Assembly (NCBI RefSeq): GCF_010726245.1 | Contig: NZ_AP022561.1 | Span: 4,278,001-4,342,000 of the forward strand | Reading direction: 5' to 3' | DNA length: 64,000 nucleotides | From: Mycolicibacterium aichiense | GTDB taxonomy: Bacteria > Actinomycetota > Actinomycetes > Mycobacteriales > Mycobacteriaceae | Part shown: piece after piece, positions 40,931 through 52,082 of the stretch | How the letters are laid out: every line of letters starts with the position of its first letter | Position numbering within the stretch: position 1 is the stretch's first letter | The notes under the pieces: model-generated | What the model was told of the DNA's origin: nothing | Databases searched by the model: none | Seen by the model: the letters and a program-made list of their open reading frames with translations, nothing else | Position numbers and translations under genes: made by a program

Positions 40931-42103
40931 TTAACCTGCGGGTGCAATGGTGAGGTTCACTCCGCTGTCGGCGTCGAAGATGTGCAGCTTGGCGGTGTCG
41001 AACGCCAACTCGATCGACTGCCCGATCGCCGCCTTCGAATCTGCGGAAAGCCTTGCCACGAAATCGTTCCCACCGGCACCGGACTCGGCGGCCAGCTCGG
41101 CCAGCTGGGCCGCCTTCGCGCTGTCGCCGCCGGTCGTGAAATACACGTACTTGTCGGCGCCCAGCGACTCGACCAGATCCACCGTCACCTCGAAGGTCGT
41201 GGCCTGGATGCGTTCGTAGGCGTCGAGCAGTGCCGCGTCCTCGAAGTGCTCGGGCCGGATGCCGACGATGACGTTGGCGGCCTTGGGATGTTGAGCCAGA
41301 ACGTTCTGCACATCCTGGCTCAGCGTCACCTCGCCGAACGGCAACCGCAGGCTCATACCGTCGAGCGTCGCCGGGAAGAAGTTCATCGCCGGCGAGCCGA
41401 TGAATCCGGCCACGAACAGGTTCGCCGGCCGCTCGTAGAGCTCGCCCGGCGTGCCGATCTGCTGTGCCTCTCCGCCGCGTAGCACCACGACCCGGTCACC
41501 GAGTGTCATCGCCTCGGTCTGGTCGTGTGTGACATAGACGGTGGTGGTGCCCAGCCGGTTCTGCAGCCTGGCGATCTCACCGCGCATCTGCACACGCAGC
41601 TTGGCGTCGAGGTTGCTCAGCGGCTCGTCCATCAGGAACGCCTTGGGCTGGCGGACGATCGCCCTGCCCATAGCGACCCGCTGGCGCTGGCCTCCGGACA
41701 GCTGCGAGGGTTTGCGATCCAGAAGTTCGGTCAGGTCAAGGATTTTCGCCGTCTCTTCGACCTTCTTGGCGATGTCGGCCTTGTTCAGCTTGGCCAGCGT
41801 CAACGGGAACGCGATGTTCTGCCGGACGGTCATGTGTGGGTAGAGGGCGTAGGACTGGAAGACCATCGCGATGTCACGTTCGCGGGGCGCCTTCTCGTTG
41901 ACCCGGTCACCGCCGATCCTCAGCTCCCCGGCGCTGATATCTTCCAGGCCGGCAATCATGTTCAGGGTGGTGGACTTACCGCAGCCGGACGGCCCGACCA
42001 GGATGACGAACTCGCCGTCGGCGATCGTCAGGCTCAGATCCTTCACGGCGACAGCGCCGTCCGGATAGTTCTTGCTGACATGATCCAGGACTATCTCGGC
42101 CAT
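40931..42103 (-). CDS. sugC: Trehalose ABC importer, ATP-binding subunit
   Basis: A 390-residue MalK/UgpC-type ATPase: Walker A GPSGCGKST (37-45), Q-loop FQSYALYPHM, signature LSGGQRQR, Walker B FLMDEPLSNLD and the switch His in YVTHD. The C-terminal third is the OB-fold regulatory domain (VIVGIRPEHF). It powers uptake of trehalose released from cell-wall mycolyl-trehalose recycling, with SugA, SugB and LpqY. ATG 42103 with GAGG 6 bases upstream; it begins 11 bases after the sugB stop. Confidence 0.95.
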   Translation of the reverse strand: MAEIVLDHVSKNYPDGAVAVKDLSLTIADGEFVILVGPSGCGKSTTLNMIAGLEDISAGELRIGGDRVNEKAPRERDIAMVFQSYALYPHMTVRQNIAFPLTLAKLNKADIAKKVEETAKILDLTELLDRKPSQLSGGQRQRVAMGRAIVRQPKAFLMDEPLSNLDAKLRVQMRGEIARLQNRLGTTTVYVTHDQTEAMTLGDRVVVLRGGEAQQIGTPGELYERPANLFVAGFIGSPAMNFFPATLDGMSLRLPFGEVTLSQDVQNVLAQHPKAANVIVGIRPEHFEDAALLDAYERIQATTFEVTVDLVESLGADKYVYFTTGGDSAKAAQLAELAAESGAGGNDFVARLSADSKAAIGQSIELAFDTAKLHIFDADSGVNLTIAPAG

Positions 42104-42114
42104 CGAAAACCTCG

Positions 42115-42951
42115 CTACCCCTTCACCGCGCCGGAGGTCAGCCCGGCGACGATCCGTCGTTGGAAGATCAGAACGAACACGATGATCGGAACCGTGATCA
42201 CCATCGCACCTGCCGCGATCGACCCGGTCGGCTCCTCGAATTGCGAGCTGCCGGTGAAGTTCGCGATGGCCACCGGCGCGGTGATCGCGGCGTCGGTAGC
42301 GGTCAGCGACAGCGCCAGCAGCAGGTCGTTCCACGCGAAGATGAACACCAGGATCGCCGCGGTCACGATGCCCGGCGCGGCCAGGGGCGCGATCACCCGG
42401 CGGAATGCCTGAGCCGGTGTTGCGCCGTCCATCTTGGCCGCCTTCTCGAGGTCCCAGGGGATCTCCCGGAAGAACGCCGACAGCGTGTAGATCGCCAGCG
42501 GCAGCGCGAACGTGATGTAGGGAATGATCAAGCCGGGCCACGTATCGAACAGGCCGAGCCGGCGTTCGATGTTGAACAGCGGTGTCACCAAAGAGATCTG
42601 GGGGAACATCGCGATCAGCAACGCGGCGCCGATCAGCGCCTTCTTACCGGTGAACTCCAGCCGAGCGACCGCGTAGGCCGCCATACCCCCGATCACCACC
42701 GCAATCACCGTCGTGATCAGCCCGATGCCGATCGAGTTGATCAACGCGGAACTGAACGCGTCGCCGCTGAAGATGCCCTTGTAGTTGTCGAAGGTGATCT
42801 CGGACGGAATGAGCTTGCCGTCCTTGACCGTTGACGTGGGCTTGAGCGACAGGCTCAGGATCCACAACACCGGGAAGAGTGCGTAGATCACCACGATCGC
42901 ATCGATCACGACCCAGCTCACCGCTCGCCGGGCTCCCACGCGCTCAGACAT
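42115..42951 (-). CDS. sugB: Trehalose ABC importer, permease subunit
   Basis: A 278-residue MalG-type permease with six predicted helices. The EAA loop that docks the ATPase reads [27 protein letters not shown]. The C-terminus ends on GLTSGAVKG, as usual in this family. It forms the channel with SugA. Its start lies 2 bases past the sugA stop. Confidence 0.95.
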   Translation of the reverse strand: MSERVGARRAVSWVVIDAIVVIYALFPVLWILSLSLKPTSTVKDGKLIPSEITFDNYKGIFSGDAFSSALINSIGIGLITTVIAVVIGGMAAYAVARLEFTGKKALIGAALLIAMFPQISLVTPLFNIERRLGLFDTWPGLIIPYITFALPLAIYTLSAFFREIPWDLEKAAKMDGATPAQAFRRVIAPLAAPGIVTAAILVFIFAWNDLLLALSLTATDAAITAPVAIANFTGSSQFEEPTGSIAAGAMVITVPIIVFVLIFQRRIVAGLTSGAVKG

Positions 42952-42953
42952 GG

Positions 42954-45445
<2,492 letters not shown>

Positions 45446-45961
45446 TCAGATCTTCAAGCGCGCCAGCATGTCCCGCGCCTTCTCGGCGCTCTGCGGATCG
45501 CACAACACGTCGTAGCGGCCAGCCACCAGTTGCATGGTGGAGCTGAAATCCCTTGTCCCACGCGCCATCGCGTACGGGACGGCCGAGGTGATCAATCCGA
45601 AGATCACGCCGGCGACCACGCCGGTGATCAGTGACGCCCACGGGTTGGGGCTGAAGAATCCCAACACCAGGCCGATGAAGATCCCCAGCCAGGCGCCGGT
45701 GATCACGCCACCGCCCAGCACTTTGGGCCATGACAGCCGGCCGGTGACGCGCTCGACCTGCATCAGGTCGACGCCGACGATGGTCACCTGTTCGACCGGG
45801 AACTGCTCGTCGGAGAGGTAATCGACGGCCTTCTGGGCCTCGGCATAGGTGGGGTACGAGCCGATCGGCCACCCCTTGGGCGGGGTGGGCAGGCCGACCG
45901 GCCCGCGGCGTGGCGCGGCTGCGGCGCCGCCGGGGTTCTGACCCTGGAAAGGGCTGGTCAT
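45446..45961 (-). CDS. General stress protein 17M-like membrane protein, Rv1234-like
   Basis: A 171-residue protein. The N-terminal part (SYPTYAEAQKAVDYLSDEQFPVEQVTIVGVDL) is the GS17M-like domain; two membrane helices follow (GGGVITGAWLGIFIGLVLGFF and ITGVVAGVIFGLITS), then a small domain (LVAGRYDVLCDPQSAEKARDML). Its position one gene upstream of lpqY, 186 bases away on the same strand, matches Rv1234. It may have a structural or stress role. The gap to lpqY holds no gene that I can see. Confidence 0.82.
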   Translation of the reverse strand: MTSPFQGQNPGGAAAAPRRGPVGLPTPPKGWPIGSYPTYAEAQKAVDYLSDEQFPVEQVTIVGVDLMQVERVTGRLSWPKVLGGGVITGAWLGIFIGLVLGFFSPNPWASLITGVVAGVIFGLITSAVPYAMARGTRDFSSTMQLVAGRYDVLCDPQSAEKARDMLARLKI

Positions 45962-46112
45962 AACTGCTCATTCTCCTGTCGTGCGCGGCATTTGTCGCGT
46001 CGTGTCGCACCCGCTTCACGCGGGTGAGATTCCTCATCAACCCTGATCAACGTGGTAGCGCGGGCGTTGGTGCCCCAACAGCCAGCCAGCCCCGCGCCAC
46101 CTGCACATACGC

Positions 46113-46118
46113 TAGGTT
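46113..46118 (+). promoter_or_regulatory. Leaderless -10 (TAGGTT) of the first DUF4190 gene
   Basis: TAGGTT ends 7 bases before the ATG at 46126. Confidence 0.45.
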
Positions 46119-46125
46119 GAACAGC

Positions 46126-46755
46126 ATGACAGCTTCCGGCGGCGACTCCGGCGAAAAGCCGCAGAACGCGGGCGAACAGGGCCCGTCCGAGGGCACGCAC
46201 GAAGCCCCGCCCATCGAACAGAACCCGGCGTCACCCGGCTACGAGACCGCCCCGTCGGGCTACGAGTCCGCCCCGCCGGCCTATCCCGGCTACGACGCTC
46301 CGGGGGCCTACCCGCCGCCGCCGGGGTACAGCGCGCCTGGCTATCCGCCCCCACCGCCGGGTTACGGCCCGCAGCCGGGCTACCCGCCGCCGTCCCCGGG
46401 CGCCTACGGGGCACCTGGCTACGCCGAACAACCGTCGGCCTATCCGCCTCCGCAGCCCGGCGCCTACCCGCCCCCGCCGCCGCCGCAGTACGGCGCCGCG
46501 CCGTATCCGGGCGGCTACGGCTACCCGGCCCCCGAGCAGGGCACCAACACCCTGGCGATCTCGTCACTGGTGGCGTCGGTCATCGGATTGCTGTGCGGGA
46601 TCGGCTCGATCGTCGGGATCGTCTGCGGCATCATCGCGCTCAACCAGATCAAGCGAACCCGTCAGGGCGGCTACGGTCTGGCCATCGCCGGCATCGTCGT
46701 GGGCGTCGCAACCCTGATCATCAGCATGATCTGGGCGATCTACGCCTGGCGCTGA
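46126..46755 (+). CDS. DUF4190 membrane protein with Pro/Tyr-rich N-terminus
   Basis: A 209-residue protein. Residues about 30-140 are a low-complexity series of PGY, YPPP and GAY units, predicted disordered and cytoplasmic. The last 70 residues hold the DUF4190 domain: two membrane helices (LAISSLVASVIGLLCGIGSIVGIVCGI and LAIAGIVVGVATLIISMIW) joined by ALNQIKRTRQGGYG. Its place matches Rv1233c. The unusual Pro/Tyr tail could be a protein-interaction platform. Followed after 4 bases by a paralogue. Confidence 0.82.
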   Translation: MTASGGDSGEKPQNAGEQGPSEGTHEAPPIEQNPASPGYETAPSGYESAPPAYPGYDAPGAYPPPPGYSAPGYPPPPPGYGPQPGYPPPSPGAYGAPGYAEQPSAYPPPQPGAYPPPPPPQYGAAPYPGGYGYPAPEQGTNTLAISSLVASVIGLLCGIGSIVGIVCGIIALNQIKRTRQGGYGLAIAGIVVGVATLIISMIWAIYAWR

Positions 46756-46759
46756 CCCG

Positions 46760-47224
46760 ATGACCTATCCCCCGCACCCGGAGGGCACACCGCCGCCGGC
46801 TGATCCGTACGCGCCGGTGGACTATCCATCGAACTTCCCCACGATGCCACCACCGGTGTATCCGGCGCCCTACCCGCCGCCCACGGCGTACCCGGGGTAC
46901 CCGTACCCGCCCCCCGCCTACCCCGGTTATGGCGATCCCTACGACCCGTACCGGCCGACCAAACCGCCCGGCACCAACGGAAAAGCCATCGCGGCGTTGG
47001 TGACCTCGCTGGCCGGTCTGCTGCTCTGCGGGCTGCCCTCGATCGCAGGCATCATTCTCGGGATCGTCGCAATGCGGGAAACCAAGCGCACCGGGCAGGA
47101 CGGCTTCGGGCTCGCGGTCGCCGGCGTGGCCATCGGCGCGGTGATCATCGCCCTGATCGTGCTCTACATCGCGTTCGTGGTCATCCTCGCCGCCAGTACC
47201 ACGACCTCACCCAGCAGCTATTAG
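46760..47224 (+). CDS. Second DUF4190 membrane protein with Pro/Tyr-rich N-terminus
   Basis: A 154-residue shorter paralogue of the preceding gene: a Pro/Tyr-rich N-terminus of about 70 residues (YPAPYPPPTAYPGYPYPPP) and a DUF4190 pair of helices joined by VAMRETKRTGQDGFG. The two linker sequences are alike (Q/E-x-K-R-T-x-x-x-G-[FY]-G), showing a tandem duplication. It is co-transcribed with the first copy. Its TAG stop overlaps the TAA of the convergent lyase gene. Confidence 0.82.
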   Translation: MTYPPHPEGTPPPADPYAPVDYPSNFPTMPPPVYPAPYPPPTAYPGYPYPPPAYPGYGDPYDPYRPTKPPGTNGKAIAALVTSLAGLLLCGLPSIAGIILGIVAMRETKRTGQDGFGLAVAGVAIGAVIIALIVLYIAFVVILAASTTTSPSSY

Positions 47225-48189
47225 CTCGGCGGGGTGAATCGCTCACCCTGACGTTGCATCCCGGCCGCCCGGCCCTTGCCGACGACCACCAGCGCCATCT
47301 TGCGGCTGGCTTCGTCGATCATCTCGTCACCGAGCATCACCGCGCCGCGGGCTCCGCCCGCCGTCGACGTGTGCCAGTCGTAGGCCTCGAGAATGAGTTC
47401 GGCGCGGTCGTATTCGGCTTGGGCAGGAGAGAAGATCTCGTTGCCCGCGTCGATCTGGTCGGGATGAAGCACCCACTTGCCGTCGTAGCCCAGCGCCGCC
47501 GAACGCCCGGCCACCCGCCGGAACGCCGCCACGTCACGCACCTTCAGATACGGCCCGTCGATCGCGGCGATGCCGTGCGCGCGGGCGGCAACGAGGATCG
47601 TCATCAACACGTGGTGATACGCGTCGCCGACGTCGTAACCCTCCGGCTGCTCGCCCACCACCAGGGTTCGCATGTTCAGGCTGGCCATCAGATCCGCCGG
47701 GCCGAGCACCAACGCCTGCACCCGCGGCGCCGCGGCGATCGCGTGGATGTTGGCCAGTCCCTTGGCATCTTCGATCTGGGCATCGACACCGATCCCCCCG
47801 ACGGGCAGACCGTGGGTCAGCTCGAGCTGGGTCAGCAACAGGTCGAGGGCGTGGACGTGGCTGGCGTCGGTCACCTTGGGCAGCACGATGACGTCGAGGT
47901 GACCGTCGCGGGCCGAAGCGACCTCGGACACCACGTCGATCACGTCGGAGTACGTCCACGGCGTTGTCCAGTCGTTGACCCGCACTCCCCGCAGCTGACC
48001 CGCCCAGCCCGGACTCGCCAACGCCGCGCCGACCTGTTTGCGGGCCTGCGCCTTGGCATCTGGCGCGACCGCGTCCTCGAGGTCCAGGAACACCTCGTCG
48101 GCAGGCAATGCCTTGGCCTTCTCGATCATCTTGAGACTGCTGCCAGGAACCGACAGGCAGGTTCGGCGGGGTCGATAGGCGTTCTCCAC
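47221..48189 (-). CDS. CitE-like lyase (HpcH/HpaI aldolase/citrate lyase family)
   Basis: A 322-residue CoA-ester lyase-type protein. RRTCLSVPGSS at the N-terminus, DEVFLDLEDAVAPD, LDVIVLPKV, GVDAQIEDAKGLANI and LGYDGKWVLHPDQID match the citE/malyl-CoA lyase group; the Glu and Asp that bind Mg2+ are in these segments. It probably cleaves or hydrolyses a 3-hydroxyacyl-CoA such as malyl-CoA. GTG 48189 with AGGAG 7 bases upstream is preferred; the frame is open far upstream, but that part is antisense to the divergent gene. Confidence 0.88.
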   Translation of the reverse strand: MENAYRPRRTCLSVPGSSLKMIEKAKALPADEVFLDLEDAVAPDAKAQARKQVGAALASPGWAGQLRGVRVNDWTTPWTYSDVIDVVSEVASARDGHLDVIVLPKVTDASHVHALDLLLTQLELTHGLPVGGIGVDAQIEDAKGLANIHAIAAAPRVQALVLGPADLMASLNMRTLVVGEQPEGYDVGDAYHHVLMTILVAARAHGIAAIDGPYLKVRDVAAFRRVAGRSAALGYDGKWVLHPDQIDAGNEIFSPAQAEYDRAELILEAYDWHTSTAGGARGAVMLGDEMIDEASRKMALVVVGKGRAAGMQRQGERFTPPS

Positions 48190-48200
48190 CCCTACACTCC

Positions 48201-48206
48201 TACCCT
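48201..48206 (+). promoter_or_regulatory. Leaderless -10 (TACCCT) of the MgtE-N/CBS gene
   Basis: TACCCT ends 7 bases before the ATG at 48214; only 24 bases separate this ATG from the divergent lyase start. Confidence 0.45.
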
Positions 48207-48213
48207 TTGACTC

Positions 48214-49521
48214 ATGGCGTCGGTGAACAGGGTGTACGCGGCGCGGCTGGCGGGACTGGCCGTGCTTGGTCCGGATGGCGAATCCCTCGGCCGCGTTCGC
48301 GACGTCGTGATCAGTATGAGCATCGTCCGCCAGCAACCGCGCGTCCTGGGCCTGGTGGTCGAAATGCTCACTCGCCGAAGAATTTTCGTTCCGATCTTGC
48401 GAGTCACCGCGATCGAGCCGAACGCCGTCACCCTCACCACCGGCAATGTGTCGTTGCGCCGCTTCGCGCAGCGGCCCGGTGAGGTCCTGGTGCTCGGCCA
48501 GGTCCTCGACAGCCGGGTGCGGGTCAACGACCCCGAGCTGCCGCAGATGTCGGGTGTCGACGTCATCGTCGTCGACCTGGGTATCGAGCAGTCCCGCGTC
48601 CGGGACTGGGTGGTCACCCGGGTCGCGGTGCGCAGCCATCGCAGGCTGGGCCGGCGTTCGACGATCCAGGTGGTGGACTGGCACAACGTGGCCGGCCTGA
48701 CCCCGTCGGCGCTGTCGATGCCCGGCCAGGGCGTGGCCCAGCTGCTGCACCAGTTCGAAGGCCAGCGCCCGATCGAGGTGGCCGACGCGATCCGTGATCT
48801 GCCCGCCAAGCGCCGCACCGAGCTGATCAACGCGCTCGACGACGAGCGAGTGGCCGACATCCTCCAGGAGCTGCCCGAGGACGACCAGACCGTCCTGCTG
48901 CTGCAGCTCGACACCGAACGAGCGGCCGACGTCCTGGAGGCGATGGACCCCGACGACGCCGCCGACCTTCTCGGTGTGCTGAACCCGACCGAGGCCGAGG
49001 TGCTGCTGCGCCGGATGGACCCGGAGGACTCCGAGCCGGTGCGACGCCTGCTGAGTCACTCACCCGACACCGCGGGCGGTCTGATGACCTCCGACCCGGT
49101 GGTGCTCGCGCCCGACACCACGGTCGCCGAAGCGCTGGCCCGGGTGCGCGATCCCGACCTGACGCCGGCGCTGGCGTCGCTGGTGTTCGTGGTGCGGCCC
49201 CCGACGGCCACACCCACCGGCCGCTACCTGGGTTGTGTGCACCTGCAGGCGTTGCTGCGTGAACCGCCCGCCAACCTGGTCAGCGGAATCGTGGACACCG
49301 ACCTGCCCAGCTGCACCCCGAACACGTCGCTGGCCGGGGTGACGCGGTACTTCGCCGCCTATAACCTGGTCTGCGGTCCAGTGGTCGATGAGGAGAACCA
49401 CCTGCTCGGCGCGGTGACGGTCGACGACGTGCTCGACCATCTGCTGCCCGACGACTGGCGGGAAAGCTACGAGGATCCGCAACTGTCCGAGCGGGCGGCC
49501 AGCGCAGAGGGGACGACGTGA
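48214..49521 (+). CDS. PRC-barrel, MgtE N-terminal and CBS domain protein, no membrane part
   Basis: A 435-residue protein matching Rv1232c. Residues about 5-150 contain two PRC-barrel-like segments (GESLGRVRDVVI; VRDWVVTRVAV), about 190-285 the MgtE intracellular helical repeat (RRTELINALDDERVADILQELPEDDQ, AADVLEAMDPDDAADLL), and about 290-420 paired CBS domains (GGLMTSDPVVLAPD; LGAVTVDDVLDHL). The MgtE channel helices are absent, so it is not a transporter. It may sense Mg2+ or nucleotides. The next gene overlaps by 4 bases. Confidence 0.85.
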   Translation: MASVNRVYAARLAGLAVLGPDGESLGRVRDVVISMSIVRQQPRVLGLVVEMLTRRRIFVPILRVTAIEPNAVTLTTGNVSLRRFAQRPGEVLVLGQVLDSRVRVNDPELPQMSGVDVIVVDLGIEQSRVRDWVVTRVAVRSHRRLGRRSTIQVVDWHNVAGLTPSALSMPGQGVAQLLHQFEGQRPIEVADAIRDLPAKRRTELINALDDERVADILQELPEDDQTVLLLQLDTERAADVLEAMDPDDAADLLGVLNPTEAEVLLRRMDPEDSEPVRRLLSHSPDTAGGLMTSDPVVLAPDTTVAEALARVRDPDLTPALASLVFVVRPPTATPTGRYLGCVHLQALLREPPANLVSGIVDTDLPSCTPNTSLAGVTRYFAAYNLVCGPVVDEENHLLGAVTVDDVLDHLLPDDWRESYEDPQLSERAASAEGTT

Positions 49522-50072
49522 GCGAGCTGTCCGCGCGCCAGCGCCTCGACACTCCGCGCTCGTCGCGTCGGCTGTCGTTCAACGTCGATCCGGAGGCGAT
49601 CGGCCGGTTCAGTGAATCGATCGCCCGTTTCCTGGGCACCGGGCGCTATCTCGCCTGGCAGACGATCCTGGTCGTCGTCTGGATCGCACTGAACCTGTTC
49701 GCGGTGCGCTGGCGGTGGGACCCCTACCCGTTCATCCTGCTCAACCTGGCGTTCTCCACCCAGGCCGCCTATGCCGCGCCGCTGATCCTGCTGGCGCAGA
49801 ACCGGCAGGAAAACCGCGACCGGGTGTCGCTGGAGGAAGATCGCCGACGCGCTGAGCAGACCAAAGCCGATACCGAGTTCTTGGCCCGCGAGCTCGCATC
49901 GCTGCGGTTGGCGGTCGGTGAGGTCGCCACCCGCGACTACCTTCGCCGCGAACTCGAAGAGATTCGCGAATTGCTGGAATCGCTGCAGGCCGACAACGGC
50001 GGCAAGGTCAAAAAGGACAAAGCCAAGAAGGCCCGGTCGGCCGTCGAGCCCCTTGGCGACGAGGTGAGTTAG
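49518..50072 (+). CDS. DUF1003 membrane protein
   Basis: A 184-residue protein of the DUF1003 family (Rv1231c-like). It has FSESIARFLGTGRYLAWQTILVVVWIALN and DPYPFILLNLAFSTQAAYAAPLILLAQNRQ, giving two membrane helices, followed by a long charged coiled-coil (residues about 95-155) and a Lys-rich tail. GTG 49518 overlaps the stop of the MgtE-N/CBS gene, implying that the two work together, perhaps with the CBS protein bound to this membrane anchor. Confidence 0.85.
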   Translation: MSELSARQRLDTPRSSRRLSFNVDPEAIGRFSESIARFLGTGRYLAWQTILVVVWIALNLFAVRWRWDPYPFILLNLAFSTQAAYAAPLILLAQNRQENRDRVSLEEDRRRAEQTKADTEFLARELASLRLAVGEVATRDYLRRELEEIRELLESLQADNGGKVKKDKAKKARSAVEPLGDEVS

Positions 50073-50162
50073 TGACAAAGGTGACCATTGGATACCACTG
50101 AGGTCACGAAGATATGTATGGTGACTTGGTTCACACAGGCGGCATGATCTGAGGACGGACGA

Positions 50163-51362
50163 GTGGGCATAGGAAACCGCGTCAGCCGGATGGTGCGGAA
50201 GCCTGCGTTCGGAATTGCTGTGCTCACCCCGGTCGTGCTTGCCGGAGCCGTGAGCGCAGCGCCCGACCTGCCGCATGCGCCGGTGGTCGGCAAGGAAGTC
50301 ATGCCGCTGGCTGCGGTGTCACCGCAAATCGACACCTCGGGTGTCACCGTCGTCGCTCTGACCAAGCAGCCCACCAACTTTCACTTCGCGGCGGCCACCC
50401 CGTCGGCTCCGCCGCCGGCGATGGTGGTCAGCTCGATCGGGTCGCTGCGTATCCCGTCGGTTCCGCTGGCGGCCTACCGCAATGCCGAACAGAAGATGTC
50501 CGTGGCCGCGCCCGGCTGCGGGCTGAGCTGGAACCTGCTGGCCGGCATCGGCCGTATCGAGTCGATGCACGCCAACGGCGGTGCCACCGATGCCCGGGGC
50601 ACCGCGATCAACCCGATCTACGGCCCGACGCTGGACGGCACCCTGTCGGGCAACGAGGTCATCGTGCAGACGGTCCAGGCCGGCCGCCCGGTGTATGCGC
50701 GGGCGATGGGCCCCATGCAGTTCCTGCCCGGCACCTGGTCGCGCTATGCCGCCGACGGCGACGGCGACGGCAAGGCCGACCCGCAGAACGTCTACGACGC
50801 GGCGCTGGCCGCGGCCCGCTACCTGTGCAGCGGTGGGCTGAATCTGCGTAATCAGTCGCAGGTGCTGACCGCGATCCTGCGCTACAACAACTCGATGGCA
50901 TATGCCCAGAACGTGCTGGGCTGGGCCGCCGCCTACGCCACCGGCGTCGAGCCGATCAACCTGCCGCCGATCGTCGGGCCGGCACCCGCTCTCGGGGACG
51001 CCCACCTGGAGAACCCGGAGGGCCTGGGCCCGGGACTGCCGCTCAATGCCATCGGGCTGCCGCCCACCGATCCGCTGGCGCAGCTCAGCATCAACAACAC
51101 CGAGACCGCGGGATCGCTGGCGCTCGGCCCGCTGCCCGGCCCCGCCAGTGAGCTGCCGGCGCTGCCGTGCCAGGTGATCTGCCTCGGTTCGCAGGCTCCC
51201 CCGCCGGTTGCCGCCCAGCCTCAGGCCATGCCGGAAGCGCCGCCGCCGTGGCAGCCGCCGTGGCTGTTGCCGCCCCCGCCGCCCGCTCCAGAGCCCGTTG
51301 CCGAGGTGCCGGTGGCGCCGCTGCCTGCGGTGCACGGCGCGCTGCCGGGTCCGGCCAGCTAG
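50163..51362 (+). CDS. MltB-type lytic transglycosylase, Rv1230c-like
   Basis: A 399-residue exported protein. An N-terminal hydrophobic segment (FGIAVLTPVVLAGAVSAAP) is followed by a spacer and a transglycosylase domain at residues about 100-270, with the catalytic Glu133 in GIGRIESMH and MGPMQFLPGTWSRYAADGDGDG. The C-terminal 100 residues are Pro-rich. It should cut peptidoglycan glycan strands. GTG start with GAGGA upstream. The 90-base gap before it holds no other gene. Confidence 0.87.
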   Translation: MGIGNRVSRMVRKPAFGIAVLTPVVLAGAVSAAPDLPHAPVVGKEVMPLAAVSPQIDTSGVTVVALTKQPTNFHFAAATPSAPPPAMVVSSIGSLRIPSVPLAAYRNAEQKMSVAAPGCGLSWNLLAGIGRIESMHANGGATDARGTAINPIYGPTLDGTLSGNEVIVQTVQAGRPVYARAMGPMQFLPGTWSRYAADGDGDGKADPQNVYDAALAAARYLCSGGLNLRNQSQVLTAILRYNNSMAYAQNVLGWAAAYATGVEPINLPPIVGPAPALGDAHLENPEGLGPGLPLNAIGLPPTDPLAQLSINNTETAGSLALGPLPGPASELPALPCQVICLGSQAPPPVAAQPQAMPEAPPPWQPPWLLPPPPPAPEPVAEVPVAPLPAVHGALPGPAS

Positions 51363-51415
51363 CCACCCGCACCGGGCGGTCCGAGTTCGCACAGCGAGCG
51401 GACAGCCAGTGGCGA

Positions 51416-51421
51416 TACCGT
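51416..51421 (+). promoter_or_regulatory. Leaderless -10 (TACCGT) of the VC0807-like gene
   Basis: TACCGT ends 8 bases before the GTG at 51430. Confidence 0.4.
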
Positions 51422-51429
51422 AACGCGTT

Positions 51430-52071
51430 GTGAGTCAACGCCACCCGGCGCAACGGCGCTCGATGCGCCCCGTGCTCCAGACTGTCGGGGCTGACGTCGC
51501 ACCGCCGCTTGTCGCCTACTACGGGCTGCGCGCAGCGGGGGTGTCCGAATACATCGCCCTGCTGTCGGCCACGGTGTTGTCCGGCCTGCGCGTGATCTAC
51601 GGCGTGGTCAGAGCTCGGCGACTGGACCCGTTCGCCGTCTACCTGCTGCTGACCTTCGGGCTCAGCCTGGCCGTCGCCCTGTCCACGACCGACCCCAAGC
51701 TGGTGCTGGTCGGCAACACCGTCGTCAACGCGATCGGCGGACTGATCTTCCTGGGCAGCTGCGTGATCGGCACCCCGCTGACGCAGGTCGTCAGTGACCG
51801 ATTCAGCAACGCCGACGACCAGCCGGAGGAGGTTGACGCCGACCGTCGTCGTCGCATTCACATCCGGCTCTCCGCGATGTGGGGTCTCGGTCTATTGCTC
51901 GAGGTCGCGATCCGGCTGATCGTCATCGGCAGGTTCTCCGTCGACACCGCCAACGGCGTCAACTCGGTGATCACCATCGTCGTCATCGGCGTTCTGGTGC
52001 TGGCGACCGTCGCCGTCGGGCGTCGCGTCGGTACTCAGGCCGTTTCCGCTGACGGGGGTCGCACAACCTAG
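51430..52071 (+). CDS. VC0807-type integral membrane protein
   Basis: A 213-residue protein with about five to six membrane helices. PPLVAYYGLRAAGVSEYIALLSATVLSGLRVIYGVVRARRLDPFAVYLLL is the characteristic start of the VC0807/DUF3159-like group, whose function is unknown. GTG start, leaderless. Its TAG stop (52069-52071) forms the first half of the mrp -10 hexamer. Confidence 0.78.
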   Translation: MSQRHPAQRRSMRPVLQTVGADVAPPLVAYYGLRAAGVSEYIALLSATVLSGLRVIYGVVRARRLDPFAVYLLLTFGLSLAVALSTTDPKLVLVGNTVVNAIGGLIFLGSCVIGTPLTQVVSDRFSNADDQPEEVDADRRRRIHIRLSAMWGLGLLLEVAIRLIVIGRFSVDTANGVNSVITIVVIGVLVLATVAVGRRVGTQAVSADGGRTT

Positions 52072-52074
52072 ACT
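52069..52074 (+). promoter_or_regulatory. Leaderless -10 (TAGACT) of mrp
   Basis: TAGACT ends 8 bases before the mrp ATG and begins with the stop codon of the upstream gene. Confidence 0.45.
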
Positions 52075-52082
52075 CGGCCCTG

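Noticed and set aside
46290..46500. CRISPR-like or satellite repeat in the CCGCCG-rich tract
   Set aside because: The repeats are in-frame codons for a Pro/Tyr-rich protein segment, with irregular units and no spacers.
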